A stretch of DNA of 64,000 bases from Photobacterium sp. GB-56 (GTDB lineage Bacteria; Pseudomonadota; Gammaproteobacteria; Enterobacterales; Vibrionaceae), in NCBI RefSeq assembly GCF_003026105.1, contig NZ_PYNW01000002.1:248001-312000 (forward strand), in the 5' to 3' direction. Positions 47,637 to 56,485 of this stretch are shown piece after piece; position 1 is the stretch's first letter; each line of letters begins with the position of its first letter. The notes beneath the pieces are model-generated. The model was not told where the DNA came from, searched no databases, and was given only the letters and a program-made list of their open reading frames with translations. The position numbers and the translations under genes are program-made.

Positions 47637-48452
47637 TTAAGCGGCTTGCTGTTGCGGTTCTGTTTTCTGCGTAGAGCCTAAATATGGGCGTTGGTTACGC
47701 GGTGTGGCGAACCAGTAGCCTAAGCCCATAAATACAACACCTGAAATTGTATTACCTAACGTTACCCAGAATAAGTTATGGCCAATTCCAGCTAGGGTGA
47801 ATGCTTCTTTGTGTTGACCAAACCATGAAAGAGCAAAGATAGTCATGTTAGCAATAGAGTGCTCATAACCTGATGCTATGAAGGCAAGTAAGCACCACCA
47901 AATAGCAATAAATTTAGCCGAGCCTTCAACACGTTGGCACATCCAAATCGCTAAACAAACGAGCCAGTTACATAAAATACCTTTAAATAAAAGCACCGAT
48001 GCTGAAGCGTCTGTTTTTGCAAGTGCGACGTTATTTAATAAGCTATTTGTATCAGGTAATAGTTTTCCGCCACCTGCGTAGAAAAACAGTAATGCGACGC
48101 CAACAGAGCCCAGTAAGTTTCCCATCCATGTTTGTGGTAAAACGCGAAGTGTATCAGCGACAGTGATTTGGCCTGTTTTAACACCAAAAGTTAAAAACAT
48201 AGTGTGTCCGGTAAATAACTCAGAGCCCGCAATAATTACGAGGGTAAGAGCAATACCAAAGGTCGCTCCCATAACAAGTGGGCGAATAGAGGGATCAACC
48301 ATATTGCCTAAAGTGAAAATAAGAATAATGCCAAGACCAACATAAGCACCAGCCATAGCTGAGCTTAACCAAAAACCAAATTTTTCTTTATTTGCAAATT
48401 CAACAATACGTGCGGCATTGGCTGAGCATTTTTTAATTGTGTCTGCGTACAT
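47637..48452 (-). CDS. nirC: Nitrite transporter NirC (FocA/NirC family)
   Basis: Pentameric inner-membrane channel/antiporter for nitrite, keeping nitrite uptake balanced with NirBD. It has 271 residues and six hydrophobic segments. The text from MYADTIKKCSANAARI, through FWLSSAMAGAYVGLGIILIF, to GYEHSIANMTIFAL is close to E. coli NirC. Start at ATG 48452, with CAGGGA 8 bases upstream; the frame is open further to 48488 without family sequence. It lies between nirD and cobA, about 110 bp after nirD. Confidence 0.95.
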   Translation of the reverse strand: MYADTIKKCSANAARIVEFANKEKFGFWLSSAMAGAYVGLGIILIFTLGNMVDPSIRPLVMGATFGIALTLVIIAGSELFTGHTMFLTFGVKTGQITVADTLRVLPQTWMGNLLGSVGVALLFFYAGGGKLLPDTNSLLNNVALAKTDASASVLLFKGILCNWLVCLAIWMCQRVEGSAKFIAIWWCLLAFIASGYEHSIANMTIFALSWFGQHKEAFTLAGIGHNLFWVTLGNTISGVVFMGLGYWFATPRNQRPYLGSTQKTEPQQQAA

Positions 48453-48565
48453 AGTTTTGTCCCTGTATAAAATTAAACTCTTTGGCATAAATAAGTTCGG
48501 TACTGGGCTTGTTACTTATGCCAAAAAGTGGGAAGTAGCACTGAGGCTAGTTCCCATTCTTATCG

Positions 48566-48892
48566 TTACAGTTGGACTAACACATTGCCGTCTTTGACTG
48601 TGACTTTGTAGCTTTCAATGTTCATTGCAGAATTTTCTAAGCAACGACCGTCAAGCAGTGAAAAGCGTTGTTTTTTTAATGGGCTAGCGACCCATAATTC
48701 ATCTTGGTGCTGGCAAATAAGCCCGCGAGATAACACATTGGACTTTGAAAACGGATCCATATTATTTATCGCAAACAGTTGTTCGCTATGATCGGGACGA
48801 AAGATGGCAACTTGCTTGTCTTCAATAAGGGCGCACACGCCAGTACCAGGGATTAAATCGTCTAATTGGCATGCAGTGATCCAAGAACTCAT
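48566..48892 (-). CDS. nirD: NADH-nitrite reductase small subunit
   Basis: The 108-residue small subunit of the cytoplasmic NADH-dependent assimilatory/detoxifying nitrite reductase. It has a Rieske-type fold but lacks the cluster-binding cysteine/histidine pairs, as usual for NirD. The ATG overlaps the nirB stop by 4 bp (ATGA), so translation is coupled and the subunits are made in step. Confidence 0.95.
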   Translation of the reverse strand: MSSWITACQLDDLIPGTGVCALIEDKQVAIFRPDHSEQLFAINNMDPFSKSNVLSRGLICQHQDELWVASPLKKQRFSLLDGRCLENSAMNIESYKVTVKDGNVLVQL

Positions 48893-51438
48893 ACATTCTC
48901 CTCCAATGAAATGGTGTAAGTGTTGGCTTTTTCTTCGTTAGATGCAGGACGATGTTGGTCACGGCTAGGTACAAACACGACATTATCATCACGCTTATCG
49001 CTGTTAATAAAGTGACTAAAGCGTTTTAGTTGCTGTTCGTTATCTAACGTATTTGACCATTCACAATGGTAAGAGCTAATCAGCTTTTCAATATCAGCTT
49101 CAAGTTGATCGTTAATACCCAGTTTGTCGTTAATGATCACTTCACGAAGGTATTCAACACCACCATCAAGGTTTTCTAACCATGTTGATGTTCGCTGAAG
49201 TTTGTCAGCTGTACGTACGTAGAACATGAGGTAGCGGTCAACATATTTGATTAAGGTGTCGTGGTCGAGATCGGCTGCCAGCAAATCACCATGGCGTGGT
49301 TTCATACCACCGTTACCACCAACATACATATTCCAACCAGCATCAGTTGCAATAAGACCTAAGTCTTTGCCCTGTGCTTCTGCACATTCACGAGTACAAC
49401 CTGATACACCAAACTTCATTTTGTGAGGGGTACGAATACCTTTGTAGCGGTTTTCTAATTCAACACCTAAGCCGACACTGTCTTGCACACCAAAACGGCA
49501 CCATGTGCTTCCGACACAGGTTTTGGCCATACGTAGCGCTTTGGCATAGGCTTGGCCTGTTTCAAATCCTGCTTCAATTAAACGTTGCCAAATGGCAGGT
49601 AAATCATCTTTCTGTGCGCCAAATAAACCGATACGTTGTGCGCCTGTGATTTTGGTATATAAATTATAATCATTAGCGACTTGTGCGACGGCGAGCAATC
49701 CTGCTGGTGTTACTTCACCGCCAGCCATACGAGGGATCACTGAATAAGTGCCATCTTTTTGCATGTTGCCAAGGAAAATGTCGTTGGTATCTTGCAATGG
49801 GGTATTTTGAGGCGTTAGTACATAATCATTCCAGCAAGAAGCCAAAATAGAGCCAACGGTTGGCTTACAGATTTCACAGCCGTAACCTTTACCGTATTTC
49901 GCTAATAGTTCATCAAATGACTTGATCTCTTCAATACGGATCAAGTGGAATAACTCTTGGCGAGAATAAGCGAGGTGTTCACAGAGGTGGTTATTTACTG
50001 CAATACCGGCTTTTGCGAGTTCGCTGTTTAGCACTTGCGTGATAAGAGGTAAACAACCGCCACAGCCTGTACCCGCTTTGGTAACGGCTTTGATTTCGCC
50101 TAATGTCGTATGTCCTTCAGCAACCGCTGCTGCAATCTTACCTTTAGTCACATCAAAACATGAACACATCACGGCGCTTTCTGGTAGGGATTCCACGCCC
50201 ATGGCTGGTTTTGCTGCACCCGCATGAGCAGGTAAGATTAAACTGTCAGGGTTTTCTGGTAGCTCAATATTATTTAGCGATAACTGCAAAAGGTTACCGT
50301 AATCTGATGTATCACCAACAAGTACGGCTCCTAGAAGATATTTCCCATCTTCAGAAACAATAATGCGCTTATACACTTCTTCTTGTTCGTTTAAATAAAC
50401 ATAGCTTTTACAGTTTTTAGTACGGCCATTAGCATCACCAATACTGCCAACTTTTACTCCGAGTAGCTTCAATTTGGCGCTCATGTCAGCACCTTCAAAT
50501 TGCTGCTTTTCTCCTAATAAGTGACCAACCGCGATTTGTGCCATTTTGTAACCTGGCGCCACTAAACCAAAGAACATGTTATTCCAAGAAGCACATTCAC
50601 CGATGGCGTAAACATCGGCATCTGATGTTTGGCAAACGTTATTAATGGCAATACCACCACGTTGACCTGTTGTTAGTCCACATTGTGTAGCTAATTTATC
50701 TTGTGGGCGAATGCCGGTAGAGAACACGATGAAATCAACTTCAAGAGAAGTGCCATCTGCAAATTGCAGGGTATTACGTGCATTTTCACCGGAAGGGATG
50801 ATCTCTTGGGTATTTTTACCGGTGTGAACATTTACGCCGAGTTGTTCTATTTTGTTTCGTAGTTGTTGACCACCTTGAGGATCAAGTTGCTCAGCCATAA
50901 GGACATTAGCAAACTCAATAACATGAGTTTCAACGCCCAGTGCTTTTAGTGCGCCAGCGGCTTCTAAGCCAAGTAGACCGCCACCGATGACAACGCCACT
51001 TTTACTGCGTTTAGCGGTTAATTCAATCGCTTTAAGATCTTCGATCGTGCGGTATACAAAACAGTCTTTGTTTTCGCTACCTTTAATGGGTGGAACCCAA
51101 GGGTAAGATCCGGTTGCCATGATGAGTTTATCGTAGCGAAGTTCACGACCCGAATTAGAGAGAATAAGCTTTTGTTCACGGTTAATGTTAATGGCGCGTT
51201 CGCCGAGCAAAACATTGATTCCATGTTTTTCGTAAAGTCCTTGCTTAACAAGAGAAAGCTCATCAGCTGTATGGTGAGAGAAATAAGAAGATAAATGTAC
51301 TCTGTCGTATGCGACACGGGGTTCTTCACAAAACACGGTTACTTCGTAGTTTTCGATATTCGATCTATCTATTAATTCTTCGATGTAACGGTGGCCGACC
51401 ATACCGTTGCCGATAATTGCCAATTTAATTTTGCTCAT
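48889..51438 (-). CDS. nirB: NADH-nitrite reductase large subunit
   Basis: Cytoplasmic enzyme reducing nitrite to ammonium with NADH. The 849 residues contain an FAD/NAD-binding domain (GNGMVGHRYIEEL at the start, GGGLLGLEAAGALKALG near residue 152), a [2Fe-2S] BFD-like domain (CSCFDVTKGK and GTGCGGCLP), and the siroheme/[4Fe-4S] reductase domain with TCVGSTWCRFG and GVSGCTRECAEAQGKDLG, which carry the four cluster cysteines. It is the first gene of the nirB-nirD-nirC-cobA operon and has a well-formed FNR/NarP control region upstream. Confidence 0.97.
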   Translation of the reverse strand: MSKIKLAIIGNGMVGHRYIEELIDRSNIENYEVTVFCEEPRVAYDRVHLSSYFSHHTADELSLVKQGLYEKHGINVLLGERAININREQKLILSNSGRELRYDKLIMATGSYPWVPPIKGSENKDCFVYRTIEDLKAIELTAKRSKSGVVIGGGLLGLEAAGALKALGVETHVIEFANVLMAEQLDPQGGQQLRNKIEQLGVNVHTGKNTQEIIPSGENARNTLQFADGTSLEVDFIVFSTGIRPQDKLATQCGLTTGQRGGIAINNVCQTSDADVYAIGECASWNNMFFGLVAPGYKMAQIAVGHLLGEKQQFEGADMSAKLKLLGVKVGSIGDANGRTKNCKSYVYLNEQEEVYKRIIVSEDGKYLLGAVLVGDTSDYGNLLQLSLNNIELPENPDSLILPAHAGAAKPAMGVESLPESAVMCSCFDVTKGKIAAAVAEGHTTLGEIKAVTKAGTGCGGCLPLITQVLNSELAKAGIAVNNHLCEHLAYSRQELFHLIRIEEIKSFDELLAKYGKGYGCEICKPTVGSILASCWNDYVLTPQNTPLQDTNDIFLGNMQKDGTYSVIPRMAGGEVTPAGLLAVAQVANDYNLYTKITGAQRIGLFGAQKDDLPAIWQRLIEAGFETGQAYAKALRMAKTCVGSTWCRFGVQDSVGLGVELENRYKGIRTPHKMKFGVSGCTRECAEAQGKDLGLIATDAGWNMYVGGNGGMKPRHGDLLAADLDHDTLIKYVDRYLMFYVRTADKLQRTSTWLENLDGGVEYLREVIINDKLGINDQLEADIEKLISSYHCEWSNTLDNEQQLKRFSHFINSDKRDDNVVFVPSRDQHRPASNEEKANTYTISLEENV

Positions 51439-51500
51439 AAAACCTACTTCACCATACCTTAAATTGGTTGTAGTGTATTAAGACAAAATGTGAAGAAATA

Positions 51501-51512
51501 TGATTTAAATCA
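51501..51512 (-). promoter_or_regulatory. FNR-type site in the nirB promoter
   Basis: TGATTTAAATCA with outer bases A and AG matches the FNR consensus TTGAT-N4-ATCAA at all core positions but one. Its centre (51506.5) predicts a minus-strand transcription start about 51465 if FNR sits at -41.5. A fitting -10 element (TACACT on the minus strand) is at 51472-51477. Confidence 0.8.
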
Positions 51513-51526
51513 AGTAGCATTCTAAA

Positions 51527-51542
51527 TACTACTTTAGTGGTA
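51527..51542 (-). promoter_or_regulatory. NarP/NarL 7-2-7 site in the nirB promoter
   Basis: TACTACTTTAGTGGTA is a 7-2-7 arrangement of two inverted heptamers (TACTACT and AGTGGTA) with consensus TACYNMT. Its centre (51534.5) is 28 bp from the FNR centre. This is the same separation as the FNR (-41.5) and NarL/NarP (-69.5) sites of the E. coli nirB promoter. Confidence 0.8.
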
Positions 51543-51863
51543 TTTCAGAAAATCAATACGTTAGATTTACGATTTTATAACAAAGCGTCTTCGATTCTAT
51601 TAGTTTGTATGTTGTTAATTATTTTACCTTATTGAATTATAATGATATTTATATTTATTGGGCTTTTTGTGGGGTAATGTTAAAGGTTGTTTTAGCTCTA
51701 GTAACAGTCGAATTATGGCTAAATTTTCGAACATAATTAATTGTAAAAGTTTGTATCTTTTTATTTTTCAATATTGTTTTTTATTAATGGGTTGTGGTAT
51801 TTTTGCCCAGTCTTAGCTTGAGTAAGATAATAACGTAGTTCATCTAGCAATTACGCAGTAGGT

Positions 51864-51885
51864 ATTTATGCTTATCAGCATAAAT
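51864..51885 (+). promoter_or_regulatory. Hairpin ahead of the putative norspermidine leader ORF
   Basis: ATTTATGC and its complement with a 6-base loop form an 8-bp stem that ends just before the GAAGGGA ribosome site of the leader ORF at 51903. It could control initiation at that ORF or be incidental. Confidence 0.4.
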
Positions 51886-51902
51886 AGAAGGGAATTTATA
51901 CG

Positions 51903-52019
51903 ATGTTCAGTTTTGTAATAGCTGACACATATTTAAGGGACCCAACAGTGGATCTATTATCACTTTCATTTCATTTTGGTTTTCATTTACCGAAATACCG
52001 TATTATTACGGAGCCTTGA
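51903..52019 (+). CDS. Putative 38-residue leader peptide of the norspermidine operon
   Basis: ATG with a GAAGGGA ribosome site about 10 bases upstream. The peptide has a hydrophilic N-terminal third, the centre LSLSFHFGFHLPKYR and the end ITEP followed by UGA. The C-terminal Pro before a UGA stop, aromatic/basic residues at the end and about 200 bp of untranslated leader before the operon resemble regulatory nascent peptides such as TnaC or SpeFL; those precedents are known, while this assignment is inferred. Local stems are CCGTA/TACGG inside the 3' part of the ORF, TGATC/GATCA at its stop, and CTTA-CTTTTG/CAAAAG-TAAG at 52164-52199 shortly before the dat-ddc start. Confidence 0.6.
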   Translation: MFSFVIADTYLRDPTVDLLSLSFHFGFHLPKYRIITEP

Positions 52020-52217
52020 TCGTTCCTGATCAAAAATCACACTAAACATAGAGTTGCATATTACTGCAGGTGCTTATTGCTTCTGCATATTTGTATTTTG
52101 AGTGTGGTTTCATCTTTAAAAAATCTTAACTCGGTATTTATATCGTTATTAATATGGTTTTTGCTTATCTTTTGTTACGTTTTTTGTGCAAAAGCTAAGT
52201 GATGACAGGAACGAAAT

Positions 52218-55127
52218 ATGTCTACACTTTTTAATTTTGGCGACACTGATCTATCAACAACAGTGCCTGTTGTTAATGGTTTATATGACTTAACGCTTGA
52301 TGAATTGCTATTAAGCCAAGAGCATTATGAATCGGATGTACGTTCATACCCAAGACGTTTACCTTTAGCAATAGCGAAAGCGGCAGGAGTATTAGTTGAA
52401 GATACCCGTGGGCAATTATTTATTGATTGCTTAGCTGGGGCAGGAACACTAGCACTTGGCTATAATCACCCAGAAATTAATAAGTCAATTGTTGACCAAT
52501 TAGAATCAGGTCTACCATATCAAACTCTCGATATCACAACGGTTGCTAAAGATAAATTCATTAAGCAATTGTTGAACTTCCTCCCCGAATCGTTTGCGAA
52601 TAATGCCTGTGTGCAATTTTGTGGTCCAACAGGGGCTGATGCGGTAGAAGCTGCGATTAAACTTGCCAAACAAACAACAGGTAGAAATACCATGGCAGCT
52701 TTTCATGGTGCTTATCATGGAATGACAAATGGCACGATGGCTATGATGGGAAATTTAAACACGAAATCTCGCCGTCAAGGGTTAATGGCTGATGTACATT
52801 TCCTGCCATTCCCCTATTCATTACGCTGTCCGTATGGTTTGTCTGGCGATGAAGGCGCAAAACAAAGCTTACGTTATATCGAACGTATGCTGAGTGACGA
52901 TGAAAGCGGCATCCAAAAACCTGCAGCCATCATTGTAGAGCCTGTTCAAGGTGAGGGCGGGGTTATTCCCGCGCCTGCTTTTTGGCTGCGAGAATTACGT
53001 CGAATAACGCAAGAGCATGGCATTCTACTTATCTTTGATGAGATCCAATGCGGTATTGGTAAAACTGGTCACAATTTTGCGTTTGAAGAATCAGGTATCA
53101 CGCCAGATATTCTTTGTTTATCAAAAGCGGTGGGCGGTGGTTTGCCAATGTCAGTCCTTGTTTTTAATAAAGAGATTGATAGTTGGAACCCTGGAGAGCA
53201 TACCGGCACATTTCGTGGCAACCAGTTAGCGATGGCAACAGGCGCTAAAACGTTAGAAATTATCGAACGAGACGGTTTAGTTGAGCATGCCCAAAAAGCA
53301 GGTATGTATCTGCGTCGCGGTTTAGAAAAAGTGGCAGCACAAACAAGCTGTATTGCTGAAGTGCGCGGTAAAGGCTTGATGTTGGGCATCGAAATTGTCC
53401 AATCTGATGGTAGTAAAAATAAGTTTGGTGAGCCGATCGCCGATCCTGAGTTAACCGCTGCAATTCAACGCTCTGCATTAGAGCGCGGTTTGATTATTGA
53501 AAAAGGTGGGCGTCAAGGCTCGGTATTACGCTTTTTACCGCCTCTTATCATTAGCTTTGAACAACTTGATTTTGTGATTAATACGGTTAAAGAGGCTATT
53601 GAGGTCCATGTTGAACCGATTGAACAAGGATTGGTGTTAGAGTCGGATAATAAAGCTAATTGGAAAGAGTACTTTATTCAAACGGGTAAAGGCGGATCTG
53701 AGAGCTTTGAAACGGCACTGAATCAAACGACTCAAGTGCTGAAAAAAGTCTTTGAACAAACCAATCAGCCTTATTCGGGGATGGATCCTCAATTATTAAA
53801 AACGCTAATTAATGGCATTGATTTAAATCAGCCACAATCCTCACTTGATGCCGTGATTGATCAAACAGGCGATCTTATCGCGAAGCACTCAATTATGGTG
53901 CAACATCCACACTGTATAGCGCATTTGCATACCCCGCCACTTATCCCTGCTATTGCAGCAGAAGCTTTTATTGCCGCATTGAATCAGTCAATGGATTCAT
54001 GGGATCAGGCCAGTGCAGCAACGTTTGTTGAACAGAAAATTGTTGACTGGTTGTGCGATGTTTATCAATTAGGCCAACAAGCAGATGGTGTATTCACCAG
54101 TGGGGGAACGCAAAGCAACCTGATGGGATTATTGTTAGCACGTGATTGGGCGGCCGACACAATCTCTGGTCATAATATTCAGCAACAAGGTTTGCCATCA
54201 TACGCGGATAAACTACGTATATTATGCTCGAAAAAATCCCATTTCACGGTGCAAAAATCAGCGTCGTTGATGGGGCTTGGTGAACAATCTGTAGTCTGTG
54301 TTGATACCAATCCTGATGGCACTATTCAATTAGCATCATTGATTACCACGATTGAAGCATTAAAAGCCGATGATCTTATTCCATTTGCCGTCGTTGGCAC
54401 TGCTGGGACAACAGATCACGGTGCAATTGATGATCTTACCGGATTGGCTGATATTTCCGCTCGTCACAATCTTTGGTTCCATGTTGATGGCGCATACGGT
54501 GGCGCACTGATTTTAAGTCGTCATCAAAGTCGATTACATGGCATTGAAAAAGCGGATTCTTTAAGCGTTGATTTTCATAAGCTTTTCTTTCAACCGATTA
54601 GCTGTGGTGCAGTGTTAGTGAAAGATAAAGCGCACTTTAAATACCTGCTCCACCATGCTGATTATCTTAATCGTGAAGATGATTTACTGCCAAATTTAGT
54701 GGATAAATCAATAGCAACAACTAAGCGTTTTGATGCTTTAAAAGTGTTAATGACTATGCAAAGCGTTGGCGCTGATGCATTAGGTGAAATGTACGACCAT
54801 CTTATTAATCAAACGCAGCATGTCGCCGATTTAGTTAATCAACAACCGCAATTTGAGTTATTGGCCGATCCTGCTTTATCTACCGTGCTTTTACGTTTTG
54901 TAGGTGAAGGAGCAAACGTAAGTGAGCAGCAGCTTAACCAATTGAATAAACAATTGCGTATAGATGCATTAGTACAAGGACAAGCTGTACTGGGTGAAAC
55001 TGTTGTTGACGATAAAGTGGCATTGAAGTTCACAATTTTAAACCCGTGTTTAACTATTAACGATTTTAAAACCTTATTGAATAAAGTCTCTCAATTAGGT
55101 CAATCGCTATTGTCTTCAACTCAGTAA
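52218..55127 (+). CDS. Fused diaminobutyrate aminotransferase / diaminobutyrate decarboxylase
   Basis: A 969-residue bifunctional PLP enzyme of norspermidine synthesis. The N-terminal half (about 1-460) is an aminotransferase making L-2,4-diaminobutyrate from aspartate semialdehyde; its PLP lysine is K303 in CLSKAVGGG. The C-terminal half (about 480-969) is a group II decarboxylase giving 1,3-diaminopropane, with K788 in VDFHKLFF. Vibrio genomes have the same fusion next to carboxynorspermidine genes. AGGA lies 7 bases before the ATG. It is the first gene of a three-gene operon; the long upstream region has the putative leader ORF. Confidence 0.95.
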   Translation: MSTLFNFGDTDLSTTVPVVNGLYDLTLDELLLSQEHYESDVRSYPRRLPLAIAKAAGVLVEDTRGQLFIDCLAGAGTLALGYNHPEINKSIVDQLESGLPYQTLDITTVAKDKFIKQLLNFLPESFANNACVQFCGPTGADAVEAAIKLAKQTTGRNTMAAFHGAYHGMTNGTMAMMGNLNTKSRRQGLMADVHFLPFPYSLRCPYGLSGDEGAKQSLRYIERMLSDDESGIQKPAAIIVEPVQGEGGVIPAPAFWLRELRRITQEHGILLIFDEIQCGIGKTGHNFAFEESGITPDILCLSKAVGGGLPMSVLVFNKEIDSWNPGEHTGTFRGNQLAMATGAKTLEIIERDGLVEHAQKAGMYLRRGLEKVAAQTSCIAEVRGKGLMLGIEIVQSDGSKNKFGEPIADPELTAAIQRSALERGLIIEKGGRQGSVLRFLPPLIISFEQLDFVINTVKEAIEVHVEPIEQGLVLESDNKANWKEYFIQTGKGGSESFETALNQTTQVLKKVFEQTNQPYSGMDPQLLKTLINGIDLNQPQSSLDAVIDQTGDLIAKHSIMVQHPHCIAHLHTPPLIPAIAAEAFIAALNQSMDSWDQASAATFVEQKIVDWLCDVYQLGQQADGVFTSGGTQSNLMGLLLARDWAADTISGHNIQQQGLPSYADKLRILCSKKSHFTVQKSASLMGLGEQSVVCVDTNPDGTIQLASLITTIEALKADDLIPFAVVGTAGTTDHGAIDDLTGLADISARHNLWFHVDGAYGGALILSRHQSRLHGIEKADSLSVDFHKLFFQPISCGAVLVKDKAHFKYLLHHADYLNREDDLLPNLVDKSIATTKRFDALKVLMTMQSVGADALGEMYDHLINQTQHVADLVNQQPQFELLADPALSTVLLRFVGEGANVSEQQLNQLNKQLRIDALVQGQAVLGETVVDDKVALKFTILNPCLTINDFKTLLNKVSQLGQSLLSSTQ

Positions 55128-55167
55128 GACAACCACACAGATAAATGAATTTAAAAGGAAAGAAATA

Positions 55168-56412
55168 ATGGCTATTTTACAAATTGGTGCTGGTGGTGTG
55201 GGCTGGGTTGTCGCACATAAAGCGGCGCAGAATAATGATGTATTGGGTGATATTACATTAGCTTCCCGTACAATCAGCAAATGTGAAAAGATCATTAGCT
55301 CGATTGATAAGAAAAATAATTTAAAAGACCCGACAAAAACAATTCAAGCACGTGCCGTCAATGCAGACGATGTTGATGCATTAGTTGCTTTAATTGAAGA
55401 CGTGAAACCTGATTTGGTTATTAATGCAGGGCCTCCGTGGGTCAATATGTCAATCATGGAAGCGTGCTATCAAGCGAAAGTTTCTTACCTCGATACATCT
55501 GTTGCTGTTGATTTATGCTCTGAAGGTCAGCAAGTGCCTCAAGCTTATGATTGGCAATGGGGTTACCGTGAGAAGTTCAAGCAAGCGGGGATCACTGGCA
55601 TTTTAGGGGCAGGTTTTGATCCGGGTGTTGTTAGTGTGTTTGCAGCCTATGCCGTAAAGCATTTGTTTGATGAAATCGACACCATTGATGTCATGGATGT
55701 GAATGCAGGGGATCACGGTAAGAAATTTGCGACTAACTTTGATCCAGAAACCAATATGTTAGAAATTCAAGGTGACTCATTCTATTGGGAAAACGGTGAA
55801 TGGAAACAAGTTGGTTGTCATAGCCGTATGCTTGAATTTGATTTCCCGTTAGTCGGTAAGCATAAAGTTTATTCCATGGCACATGATGAAGTGCGTTCAA
55901 TGCAGGAATTTATTCCAGCGAAACGTATTGAATTTTGGATGGGCTTTGGTGATAAATATCTCAATTATTTCAATTGTATGCGTGATATTGGCTTATTAAG
56001 CCCAGATCCACTCACGCTGCATGATGGTACTGTTGTACAACCACTGCACGTTCTTAAAGCGTTATTACCGGATCCAACATCGCTTGCTCCTGGCTATACA
56101 GGAAAAACCTGTATCGGTACTTGGGTACAAGGAAAAAAAGAGGGCAAAGAGCGCAGTGTGTTTATCTACAACAACGCTGATCATGAAGTGGCGTATGAAG
56201 ATGTAGAGCATCAAGCAATTTCATACACAACAGGTGTTCCTGCTATTACTGCCGCATTACAGTTCTTTAATGGTAAGTGGGCTGATAAAGGTGTGTTCAA
56301 TATGGAGCAGCTCGACCCAGATCCATTTTTAGCAACAATGCCAACCATTGGTTTAGATTGGCATGTTCAAGAATTGCCTGTTGGTCAACCTGATATTCAC
56401 ATCTTGAAATAA
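55168..56412 (+). CDS. Carboxynorspermidine dehydrogenase (synthase)
   Basis: A 414-residue NADPH-dependent enzyme of the saccharopine-dehydrogenase-like family. It condenses diaminopropane with aspartate semialdehyde to carboxynorspermidine. The Rossmann motif QIGAGGVGWVVAHKAA opens the protein. INAGPPWVNMSIMEAC, GAGFDPGVVSVFAAYA and a long C-terminal domain with GFGDKYLNYF follow the family. It lies 40 bp after the fused Dat-Ddc gene with AAGGAAAG before the ATG, and nspC follows by 73 bp, so the pathway order and gene order agree. Confidence 0.95.
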   Translation: MAILQIGAGGVGWVVAHKAAQNNDVLGDITLASRTISKCEKIISSIDKKNNLKDPTKTIQARAVNADDVDALVALIEDVKPDLVINAGPPWVNMSIMEACYQAKVSYLDTSVAVDLCSEGQQVPQAYDWQWGYREKFKQAGITGILGAGFDPGVVSVFAAYAVKHLFDEIDTIDVMDVNAGDHGKKFATNFDPETNMLEIQGDSFYWENGEWKQVGCHSRMLEFDFPLVGKHKVYSMAHDEVRSMQEFIPAKRIEFWMGFGDKYLNYFNCMRDIGLLSPDPLTLHDGTVVQPLHVLKALLPDPTSLAPGYTGKTCIGTWVQGKKEGKERSVFIYNNADHEVAYEDVEHQAISYTTGVPAITAALQFFNGKWADKGVFNMEQLDPDPFLATMPTIGLDWHVQELPVGQPDIHILK

Positions 56413-56425
56413 GACACAGCTATTT

Positions 56426-56462
56426 AAGCGAGCTTGTATATAGAAGCAGGCTCGCTTTCTTA
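56426..56462 (+). terminator. Weak hairpin between carboxynorspermidine dehydrogenase and nspC
   Basis: Stem AAGCGAGC/GCTCGCTT with a 16-base loop is followed by TTCTTACTT, a poor T tract. It lies in the 73-bp gap before nspC, so it may lower expression of nspC rather than end transcription. Confidence 0.5.
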
Positions 56463-56485
56463 CTTATATAAAAGAGAAAGCCGTA

